NCBI GenBank assembly: GCA_044339595.1
Contig: JBIIVF010000140.1
Location: forward strand, 1-5,966
DNA: 5,966 nucleotides
From: CAZTGZ01 sp044339595
Lineage (GTDB): Bacteria > Bacteroidota > Bacteroidia > NS11-12g > UBA9320
Reading direction: 5' to 3'
A program made the position numbers and the translations under genes. The notes beneath the pieces were generated by a model, which did not search any database, was not told the DNA's origin, and saw nothing but the letters and a program-made list of their open reading frames with translations. Positions 1 through 5,055 of the stretch are shown here, piece after piece (position 1 is the stretch's first letter; each line of letters starts with the position of its first letter).

Positions 1-699
1 GGTTGTATAAGTCTTTCCATCGATCCAGGTAATCGGAGTGCAAGAAGTCTGTATATCCGCTCCCATGGCCATTGGAAGCATTTTTAACTTAAGGGTTACC
101 AAACTGTCACATCCATTGGCAGCGCCTCCTGAAATAAGGAAAGTCGCAGTATCATTTTGGGCTGAATACGTCTTTCCATCGATCCAGGTGATTGGGGAGC
201 ATGAACTCTGAGCGTCTATGCCCATCGCCAAGGGAAGAATGGTCAATTTAAGACGCACTAAACTATCGCATCCGTTTGAAGCGCCTCCGGAAATTCTGAA
301 TAGAGCGGTATCATTACTCGTGGTATACGTTTTTCCATCAATCCATTTAAAAGCCGCGCAAACCGTTTGAGAATCTATACCCATCGGTACCGGAAGAATG
401 GTTAATTTGAGTTTCACGATGCTGTCACATCCATTGGAAGCACCTCCGGTGATTCGGTATACCGCACTATCATTGCTGGTTGTGTAAGTCTTCCCATTCA
501 ACCATTTCAGCGCATTACAGCTAATGTGGGTATCCACACTCATGGGTACCGGCTTAACGGTTAGATGGAGCAGAACCAGACTGTCATTTCTATTTTTATC
601 TCCTTTGGCTATATTGTAATGTGCTGTTTTGGTGTTCTTTGTGTAGGTTTTGCCATCTATCCATGCCAAAGATCCGCAAACCTTTTGGGTATCAATACC
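1..699 (-). repeat. 159-bp tandem repeats inside the chitinase gene (4.4 units visible)
   Basis: Five in-frame units with an exact 53-residue period: residues 374-426, 427-479, 480-532, 533-585 and 586-606 (cut by the window edge). The anchor W(I/L)(D/N)GKTY(T/S) begins at W386, W439, W492, W545 and W598, and a conserved Cys falls at 381, 434, 487, 540 and 593. A second Cys in GCDS (464, 517, 570) lies 30 residues after the first, so each unit probably holds one disulfide. Unit 1 is divergent and has Asn411 at that second position. The units alternate short beta-strand-like stretches with turns, which suggests an Ig-like or beta-sandwich stalk or binding module; that role is inferred. Nucleotide identity between units is clearly high but was not calculated. 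Confidence 0.92.
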
Positions 700-1818
700 A
701 AAAGAACCATAGGAGGCATTTGTTACCCTGCAATTGCTGTAATCTTCCATGGCATCCGAAGAAGAAACATAGCATAAAGTAGAATACCCAAGAGAATCCT
801 CTTTTGCAATTTGGCCGGAATTAAAGCCCATAACCGAGAGGTAATACTTATACAGCTTTGATCGCAATACTACTTTTTGCGTGAAAGCAGAAGAGGAATA
901 CGTCCGGCATTCGAGTCCACCGTTGATGATGTTGTTGGTATGTGCGAATCCCTTGAAATACATTCTTTTGGATGAGTATGCACTGTCATGCAGCCATTGA
1001 TCGTGCATTACCTGATGGCAGGAAGGTTTGGGGCATTGAGGCATCATCCAGAACCATATCGCACTTTTGAATGCCAACACACCGCTTTCCTGTAAAGAAT
1101 CAGGATATTTTAAGAGTACATTTTTATCGTGATAAATGAACTTGCTGAATTGGCCGTAATTGTAATTCCATGACAATTGAATTGGACCTCTGCCGTAATA
1201 CCCCACACTGGAGTCGGGTGGAAATTCTGAATGTGTCTGGGAGTAGGTACCGGCGCTGTTCGATTTGGTATAACCTACTTCATGCACAAAATAAAGCCCC
1301 CATTTGGCATAATCTCCGGCCGAGCCACCGCCAACCGGCAATTGCCATCCACCGGTGGTTTCTTTAGAAATATGGGCCAAAAAGGCTGCTAATTCACGTT
1401 TATTGTACGTTTGGGAACTTTCATTTAAAAAGTCTTCAAAATCAATGATGACCATATTCTCCGGGGTAGAATTTGAATACCACCAAGAATCGACATTTGA
1501 ATAAATATACGTCTGTTGTGTAGACTTTCTTGTAATGGTAATGAGTTGTCCCCAAACGCCTTTTTTGCTTCTCATCACCACAAAATAATCCGCCATTTCG
1601 TTTACGGCCTGATTGAGGTTTTTATAAGAATAAAAGTCTGTGGTATATCCCTGAGGATGCGTTCCATAGGTGCCGGCACGCCTTGGGAAAAGAGAATCCC
1701 ATTCAGACGAGGAAATCAATTTTTGAAGGCTGTTCGTTTGGGAGAAGACACCCACTGCCAATAAGTTTAAACAAATAGTTAGGTAGATTTTCAAATTTTT
1801 TTCAATTGAGACTGACAC
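1..1818 (-). CDS. Secreted GH19 chitinase with C-terminal 53-residue tandem repeats (3' end beyond window)
   Basis: Predicted exported endochitinase hydrolysing beta-1,4-GlcNAc links. The frame is open from 1818 to base 1 (606 codons) and continues off the left edge. Residues 9-26 form a signal peptide (KIYLTICLNLLAVGVFS, cleavage likely before Q27). The GH19 domain spans about 34-345. HISKETTGGW (149-158) contains the catalytic acid E153; E180 in YFVHE matches the catalytic base; YYGRGPIQLSWNYNYG (207-222), AIWFWM (253-258) and NNIINGGLEC (295-304) are further family signatures. About 60 more residues precede E153 than in plant chitinases. From residue 374 a 53-residue repeat begins. No ATG fits: GTG at 1818 follows an in-frame TAA, while TTG at 1794 would give a cleaner signal peptide (MKIYLTI). 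The GH19 assignment is firm and the start is uncertain. Repeats of this kind usually precede a type IX secretion tail, which would lie outside the window. Confidence 0.93.
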   Translation of the reverse strand, partial: MSVSIEKNLKIYLTICLNLLAVGVFSQTNSLQKLISSSEWDSLFPRRAGTYGTHPQGYTTDFYSYKNLNQAVNEMADYFVVMRSKKGVWGQLITITRKSTQQTYIYSNVDSWWYSNSTPENMVIIDFEDFLNESSQTYNKRELAAFLAHISKETTGGWQLPVGGGSAGDYAKWGLYFVHEVGYTKSNSAGTYSQTHSEFPPDSSVGYYGRGPIQLSWNYNYGQFSKFIYHDKNVLLKYPDSLQESGVLAFKSAIWFWMMPQCPKPSCHQVMHDQWLHDSAYSSKRMYFKGFAHTNNIINGGLECRTYSSSAFTQKVVLRSKLYKYYLSVMGFNSGQIAKEDSLGYSTLCYVSSSDAMEDYSNCRVTNASYGSFGIDTQKVCGSLAWIDGKTYTKNTKTAHYNIAKGDKNRNDSLVLLHLTVKPVPMSVDTHISCNALKWLNGKTYTTSNDSAVYRITGGASNGCDSIVKLKLTILPVPMGIDSQTVCAAFKWIDGKTYTTSNDTALFRISGGASNGCDSLVRLKLTILPLAMGIDAQSSCSPITWIDGKTYSAQNDTATFLISGGAANGCDSLVTLKLKMLPMAMGADIQTSCTPITWIDGKTYTT

Positions 1819-1857
1819 TTATGAAGGCTCTGTAGCTTCCTGTATTGTTGCGCACTG

Positions 1858-1865
1858 CAAATTTA
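1858..1865 (-). promoter_or_regulatory. Candidate Bacteroidota -7 promoter element for the chitinase gene
   Basis: On the minus strand the octamer TAAATTTG matches the Bacteroidota -7 consensus TAnnTTTG exactly and lies 39 nt before the GTG start. It would give a short leader of roughly 30 nt. No clear TTG-type -33 element is visible at the expected spacing, so the call rests on the -7 match and position. Confidence 0.4.
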
Positions 1866-2048
1866 CTCGATTAAATAGATGAATGAAAGATAGGAGCAGG
1901 TATGATTTTTTCAAAGTGAAATTAAACCTGGAAAGTCGAGTATTAAATTTTGATGCATTTATTGATAATGCAGCCCACCTTATTATTCAAACATGTTCTA
2001 ATTCCTGACAAAATTCATGTTTCATGATGATTGTCGACGGAATTAAAT

Positions 2049-2082
2049 CCAATAATAGAAAATAAGCTACCGCAAGCTTCAG
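2049..2082. repeat. 34-bp direct repeat, copy 1
   Basis: Thirty of 34 positions match bases 3282-3315 in the same orientation, including 16 consecutive identical bases (ATAATAGAAAATAAGC). Read on the minus strand, both copies encode a similar peptide (EACGSLFSIIG here, TDAFGGLFSIMG in copy 2), so this is probably a relic of the sequence at the start of the 72-codon ORF. Confidence 0.7.
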
Positions 2083-2160
2083 AGAACATTTTAATCCCAT
2101 TCGAAGGCTACTAGATTAAATCGTTATGAAAGGCATACAAGATGTGAAAAGCAAGTAATG

Positions 2161-2183
2161 CACAAATGATTTAATGATTTGTG
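2161..2183. repeat. 23-bp near-perfect palindrome
   Basis: The arms CACAAATGATT and AATGATTTGTG surround a central T and pair at ten of eleven positions; the exception is G opposite G. It has essentially no loop, so a protein-binding operator is as likely as an RNA hairpin. No T-run follows on either strand, so it does not look like a rho-independent terminator. Function unknown. Confidence 0.4.
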
Positions 2184-2285
2184 GTAAATAGATGGTTTAA
2201 GGTTTGAAACCAAATGAATTAAGCGATTTTAAGATACAAAAACTGACTGCCACCGGAGAACTTGATAGGAGGCATAAAGTTTTAT

Positions 2286-3107
2286 TTAGATCTGAACCGC
2301 CAATTTGTTGCAGGTGCGGTTAACAGTGGATGTTCTTTCAGTCAACTGTCTATATGCACCATTCCATAATTCAATTCTTTGTTTTAAAGAATTTATAACG
2401 GCTTCTTCTATTTCTTCCCAATATTCTTGGTTGTTTTTACAAAGATTAGTTGTCATTTGAATAGCGAGGTGGCTGTGGTGGTCACCATCAACTTCAATGT
2501 GCCTTTCTATATAGTATTTGAAAATAGAAATGTCATCAGGGAAGCTCTTATGTATTTCATTTATTATTGAGATGAACATGCCTGGTATTAGGTCTTCGCG
2601 TCCAAAAGTAAAAATAGCTGATTGCAAATAGTCTTTACCGCTTTCAATGACTTTGAAAGTGAAGTCAACAAAGTCCCGGGCTTCTTTTGGTGTCTTCGAA
2701 GCTGTAAATGCTGAATTGAAGTCGCCCGTATTTTTTAATACCGTTATAAATTTTTCAATTTGAGAAGTGTCTGCCCCGCATTGTAGCATAGCATCCTGAT
2801 ATAGCTCAAAATGACTTTTCCTGATGCCGAAACTGTCAATGTCAGATTCTTCACCCACAACAATTTCATTAATGAGGTATCTTGTGTCTGCCGAACCTTT
2901 GGGAAACCAAGGAACGGAAGTGCAGGTCAAATTGTTTTGTAAAGATTTTAATAATGACATGAAGTCCCAAACTGCAAAAATATGATATTGCATAAAAACT
3001 TTCAGGTCGTCTATGTCATTGATTGCTGAATAAACTTTATGATTAATAATCTCTTGTCTTAAGGGTTCAATTGTCTTTTTTAATTTTTCAATTTGGCTTG
3101 TCATCAT
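2286..3107 (-). CDS. DUF3050 family protein, heme-oxygenase-like fold, possible di-metal oxidase
   Basis: A 273-residue, apparently cytoplasmic protein with no signal peptide or membrane segment, of normal length for DUF3050. Recognisable stretches are YHIFAVWDFMSLLKSLQ (41-57), LTCTSVPW (60-67), SADTRYLINEIVVGEES (72-88) and YYIERHIEVDGDHHSHLA (198-215). The last contains H203-x3-D207-x2-H210, the metal-ligand pattern of heme-oxygenase-like di-metal oxidases such as CADD. E81, E86, E87, H99 and E171 are candidates for the remaining ligands. Family membership is recognised; oxidase activity is inferred and the substrate is unknown. Start: ATG at 3107 overlaps the stop of the upstream 72-codon ORF in ATGA, which suggests translational coupling. 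A second ATG follows at once, so M1 or M2 may be used. No obvious terminator follows the stop. Confidence 0.85.
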   Translation of the reverse strand: MMTSQIEKLKKTIEPLRQEIINHKVYSAINDIDDLKVFMQYHIFAVWDFMSLLKSLQNNLTCTSVPWFPKGSADTRYLINEIVVGEESDIDSFGIRKSHFELYQDAMLQCGADTSQIEKFITVLKNTGDFNSAFTASKTPKEARDFVDFTFKVIESGKDYLQSAIFTFGREDLIPGMFISIINEIHKSFPDDISIFKYYIERHIEVDGDHHSHLAIQMTTNLCKNNQEYWEEIEEAVINSLKQRIELWNGAYRQLTERTSTVNRTCNKLAVQI

Positions 3108-3322
3108 GGTCCTTTTTGATTGTTAATTGAACATTTTAAATGAGAATATGTTTTACTTTCTTTGCATTCATTGAGGTTTGCCACAATTACTGCTAATTCA
3201 ATAAATACTTTCTCAAAATTCTTCAGTTCTACGTTTAAATCTGCATCAGAAACATTTTTCATCAAAACAGAATAAGCCAAACCCATAATAGAAAATAAGC
3301 CACCGAAAGCATCAGTCAACAC
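3104..3322 (-). CDS. Hypothetical 72-residue protein coupled to the DUF3050 gene
   Basis: A small protein with no recognised family. Residues 1-25 are fairly hydrophobic (FGGLFSIMGLAYSVLM), followed by an acidic/amphipathic middle (SDADLNVELKNFEKVFIELAVIVANL) and a polar tail. Its TGA overlaps the ATG of the DUF3050 gene, the best evidence that it is translated. The start is GTG at 3322, inside the foot of the hairpin at 3316-3378; the frame stays open to a TAA at 3359-3361, and an ATG at 3286 would give 60 residues. Because codons 3-14 coincide with the 34-bp repeat and the start abuts a recombination-like hairpin, this may be the 3' remnant of a longer gene cut at the cassette boundary. Function unknown. 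Confidence 0.5.
   Translation of the reverse strand: MLTDAFGGLFSIMGLAYSVLMKNVSDADLNVELKNFEKVFIELAVIVANLNECKESKTYSHLKCSINNQKGP
3282..3315. repeat. 34-bp direct repeat, copy 2
   Basis: Partner of 2049-2082 (30 of 34 identical). It covers codons 3-14 of the 72-codon minus-strand ORF and ends immediately before the hairpin at 3316-3378. Confidence 0.7.
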
Positions 3323-3378
3323 AGGCTTAAAACGAACCGTTGCGAGGCAACGCTTCGTTTAAGCCTTATATGTTAGCG
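3316..3378. repeat. attC-like imperfect hairpin, left boundary of the Fic module
   Basis: The arms GGCTTAAAACGAACCGTTGC (3324-3343) and GCAACGCTTCGTTTAAGCC (3347-3365) pair across a GAG loop with one unpaired A and one C/C mismatch. Outside them, TCAACA (3316-3321) faces TGTTAG (3371-3376) across a short unpaired spacer. Paired boxes, spacer, then outer AAC/GTT boxes is the plan of integron attC sites, and its ~60-bp size fits the short end of that class. The outer boxes do not match RYYYAAC/GTTRRRY exactly. It lies between divergent genes, so a terminator is an unlikely explanation. The structure is seen; the recombination role is inferred. Confidence 0.5.
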
Positions 3379-3387
3379 GTAGTTATA
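3372..3387 (+). repeat. Inverted repeat flanking the Fic gene, left copy
   Basis: GTTAGCGGTAGTTATA here is the reverse complement of bases 4227-4242 at 14 of 16 positions, the first ten being identical. The pair encloses the Fic gene alone and each copy overlaps the outer box of an attC-like hairpin. Confidence 0.7.
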
Positions 3388-3398
3388 ATTTCAAATCG

Positions 3399-3406
3399 TA
3401 AATTTG
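3399..3406 (+). promoter_or_regulatory. Candidate -7 promoter element for the Fic gene
   Basis: TAAATTTG matches the Bacteroidota -7 consensus TAnnTTTG exactly and ends 4 nt before the ATG at 3411. If used, transcription would begin at or next to the start codon, giving a leaderless or almost leaderless mRNA. No strong -33 TTG element is seen upstream, where the inverted repeat lies. Confidence 0.35.
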
Positions 3407-3410
3407 TCTT

Positions 3411-4205
3411 ATGGGAAAACACTTAAAATTTGTATCGTCCGAATACCTTGATAGCTATTCGTCAAAGTGTAAAATTGACTGGTTAGATGTATTTCATAAA
3501 TTTCGGTCAAAGTCAAGTTTTACAACTGAAGATTTTGAGTATTATCTTATTGCATCCTCGCTTTATTCTTCCAAAATCGAGGGCAACACCCTTGATGCAA
3601 ACAGTTTTTTTAGAAACAGAGGCAACAAAAGTTTTCCGAAGAAAAAGGAAGTTCAAGAAATTGAAGATTTAGTCAAGGCATACAAGTTTGCTTCTGAAAA
3701 CCATTTAAACAAAACTAATTTCTTGAAAACTCACGAAATTTTGGCTAAAACATTGTTGCCTGTCAATTTGCGTGGAAAAGTCCGAAAAGAGCAAGTGGGA
3801 GTGAGAGATTCAAAAACACTAAAACCTGTTTATTTGGCTGTCGAACCACAGTTTGTAAATGAAGAATTAAGCAAGTTGTTTACCGATCTTTCGGAATTAT
3901 TGAAACGTGATTTGTCATATAAAGAGGTATTTTACCACGCTTCAATGATTCATCTGTGGACTGCAAAGATTCATCCGTTTATGGATGGTAATGGTCGGTC
4001 TGCACGATTGCTTGAAAAATGGTTTTTAGTGTCAAAACTTGGGTTGTCTGCATGGTCAATAAATTCTGAAAAATATTATTGGGATAATCGCCCTGACTAT
4101 TACCAAAACATTGCTTTAGGATATAATTACTATGCCTTATATTGGAATAGATGTCTTCCGTTTTTGTTAATGTTACCCGAAGCACTTAAAGAGTCAATCA
4201 AATGA
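3411..4205 (+). CDS. Fic-domain protein, class II (N-terminal inhibitory helix), probable AMP-transferase
   Basis: A 264-residue cytoplasmic Fic enzyme expected to transfer AMP from ATP to a hydroxyl side chain of a target protein. The catalytic loop HPFMDGNGRSAR (188-199) is complete: H188 is the catalytic base, D192 binds metal, and the GNGR segment binds phosphate. The inhibitory motif [S/T]xxxE[G/N] is present as S53-SKI-E57-G58, upstream of the Fic core, which defines class II; E57 would obstruct productive ATP binding until relieved. VNLRGKVRKEQVGVRD (118-133) is typical of the Fic/DUF4172-like region before the core. The C-terminal part is helical and aromatic-rich without a recognised DNA-binding domain. 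Start ATG at 3411 sits 4 nt after a promoter element. There is no adjacent antitoxin gene, as expected for a self-inhibited enzyme. The gene is AT-rich compared with the chitinase and lies alone inside a 16-bp inverted repeat, suggesting horizontal mobility. Target unknown. Confidence 0.93.
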   Translation: MGKHLKFVSSEYLDSYSSKCKIDWLDVFHKFRSKSSFTTEDFEYYLIASSLYSSKIEGNTLDANSFFRNRGNKSFPKKKEVQEIEDLVKAYKFASENHLNKTNFLKTHEILAKTLLPVNLRGKVRKEQVGVRDSKTLKPVYLAVEPQFVNEELSKLFTDLSELLKRDLSYKEVFYHASMIHLWTAKIHPFMDGNGRSARLLEKWFLVSKLGLSAWSINSEKYYWDNRPDYYQNIALGYNYYALYWNRCLPFLLMLPEALKESIK

Positions 4206-4226
4206 CTAATATCGGTAACTGTAGAA

Positions 4227-4242
4227 AATAATTACCGCTAAC
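4227..4242 (-). repeat. Inverted repeat flanking the Fic gene, right copy
   Basis: AATAATTACCGCTAAC is the reverse complement of 3372-3387 with two mismatches. It starts 21 nt after the Fic stop and its last six bases form the outer box of the hairpin that continues to 4366. Confidence 0.7.
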
Positions 4243-4366
4243 GTTCGAGGGCTTGCGCAGTTTGGCAAATGGGAGAGGATTCATTCAGCTTAACGGGGGC
4301 TTCTTGGTGTATCAAAAGTGTCATTTTAGCACAAAACTGCCAAATTGCGCAACTGCCCTTTGTTAC
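4237..4366. repeat. attC-like imperfect hairpin, right boundary of the Fic module
   Basis: TTGCGCAGTTTGGC (4253-4266) pairs with GCCAAATTGCGCAA (4339-4352) over 14 bp with one G-T wobble. GGGC (4249-4252) then pairs with GCCC (4355-4358), leaving a two-base bulge CT at 4353-4354. An unpaired spacer follows, and TAAC (4239-4242) faces GTTA (4362-4365). The central loop is 72 nt. Outer box, spacer, inner boxes with extrahelical bases and a large loop make up the plan of integron attC sites, and ~130 bp is within their range. It also lies between convergent genes (Fic and the lipoprotein), so a role as a bidirectional terminator is the main alternative, although no T-run is seen. Confidence 0.5.
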
Positions 4367-4376
4367 AAGCAGGCAA

Positions 4377-4817
4377 TCATTTTGCTCTAAGATAATCCTG
4401 CTCAGTCAGTGTGAACTGCATCCTTGTTCGTCCTAATTCTGGAATTGACTTATAAAACCTATCTGACAAAATATTATTGATTGTATCAGTAATTCCTCTT
4501 GAACCCATCGTCTGTACTAGTCTCTTTCCATCAGAAAAGATTAATTCCGCTGAGTCGAGATTATTTGTAAGACGATAAGTCGGGCCATTGGGTGCTGGAT
4601 GCAAAAAACCTTCATCGAGAAGTGCAGAATCACTTGGAGTCACACTTTTGGAAATTAATAAAAAGTTATCAGGTTTATATAATTTTATCTCCACATTTTT
4701 AGAAGAATTGTTTTTAAATTCAAAAACTACTTTTATAGATGGACCGTTTTCTTCTTCTATTTCTTTGCAACTAAATGCAAAAAATACAATTATTACTGAA
4801 ATGACTATTTTATTCAT
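4377..4817 (-). CDS. Small hypothetical lipoprotein
   Basis: A 146-residue predicted lipoprotein. MNKIVISVIIVFFAFSC supplies a lysine, a hydrophobic core and a lipobox-like AFSC, so signal peptidase II would cleave before C17. The acidic KEIEEEN just after Cys is the kind of sequence that favours outer-membrane or surface export of lipoproteins in Bacteroidota. The mature part looks beta-rich (IKVVFEFKNN, VEIKLYKP, YRLTNNL, AELIFSDG), perhaps a small beta-sandwich, and no family is recognised. ATG at 4817 is preferred over an upstream in-frame start at 4856 because it places the signal peptide at the N-terminus. It begins 4 nt after the stop of the upstream gene fragment (4822), so the two were probably co-transcribed; insertion of the IS upstream has probably removed the native promoter. 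Function unknown; a partner of the interrupted upstream protein is possible. Confidence 0.75.
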   Translation of the reverse strand: MNKIVISVIIVFFAFSCKEIEEENGPSIKVVFEFKNNSSKNVEIKLYKPDNFLLISKSVTPSDSALLDEGFLHPAPNGPTYRLTNNLDSAELIFSDGKRLVQTMGSRGITDTINNILSDRFYKSIPELGRTRMQFTLTEQDYLRAK

Positions 4818-4821
4818 ATTA

Positions 4822-5024
4822 TTATTGCAAAGGGGTGTAATTATTAAACAAATCATCGACTTGTGTGTCAGTAACTAAATTTGGCTTGTTCGTTTTTAAT
4901 TGATCTCGCCAAGCATCCATGGTTCTTTTTTGCACTAAGGCATCTTCTATATTTCTAATCGAATAACCGGAAACATTGTCAATGGGAAAATCTGTAATAT
5001 TCCCCAGTTGTTGGACCAATAGGT
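4822..5024 (-). pseudogene. 3' fragment of an unknown gene cut by an IS3-family element
   Basis: The frame ends with TAA at 4822-4824 and can be read back to the IS end at about 5025, giving about 67 codons ending VDDLFNNYTPLQ. The only internal starts are weak (TTG at 5017-5019), and the frame meets a stop inside the IS at 5038-5040, so the sequence is best read as the C-terminal part of a longer protein whose 5' portion lies beyond the IS, outside the window. The fragment is polar and hydrophilic (residues such as KRTMDAWRDQLKTNKPN) with no recognised domain. It is followed at 4 nt by the lipoprotein gene, which suggests an operon. A genuine 65-codon gene from the TTG is possible but less likely. 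Confidence 0.6.
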
Positions 5025-5055
5025 TGAGGCAGCTAAGTTAATATAGAGTGTTGAA

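Larger units (their letters stand above)
1819..2285. other. Intergenic region without a convincing gene
   Basis: This 467-bp AT-rich stretch separates two minus-strand units. It contains the chitinase promoter candidate (1858-1865), a 23-bp near-palindrome (2161-2183) and one copy of a 34-bp repeat (2049-2082) shared with the start of the 72-codon ORF at 3104-3322. Only very short ORFs are present, none with recognisable content. The repeat copy suggests that part of the stretch is debris from a duplication or deletion. No tRNA or other RNA gene is seen. Confidence 0.7.

Noticed and set aside
1..699. CRISPR-like array, because of evenly spaced repeats
   Set aside because: The 159-bp period is in frame and encodes a protein repeat; there are no short repeats with unique spacers.
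565..777. Plus-strand ORF of 70 codons with hydrophobic residues
   Set aside because: It lies antisense inside the chitinase repeat region, whose minus-strand frame is clearly coding; no family is recognised.
1170..1764. Two plus-strand ORFs (1170-1367 and 1516-1764)
   Set aside because: Both are antisense to the GH19 catalytic domain and have no protein-like features.
1990..2100. Short minus-strand ORF (about 36 codons from an ATG at 2100)
   Set aside because: It uses a different frame from the peptide shared with the 34-bp repeat, has no recognised content and no linked gene.
2193..2212. Small hairpin TGGTTT/AAACCA with 8-nt loop as a terminator for the DUF3050 gene
   Set aside because: The stem is only 6 bp, AT-rich and not followed by a T-run on the minus strand.
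3979..4185. Minus-strand ORF of 68 codons
   Set aside because: Shadow of the Fic catalytic region on the opposite strand.
3411..4205. Fic plus upstream small ORF as a toxin-antitoxin pair
   Set aside because: The 72-codon ORF is on the opposite strand and coupled to DUF3050, and the Fic protein carries its own inhibitory motif, so no separate antitoxin is needed or seen.
4588..4878. Plus-strand ORF of 96 codons ending in a hydrophobic stretch
   Set aside because: Antisense to the lipoprotein; the hydrophobic end mirrors the lipoprotein signal peptide region.
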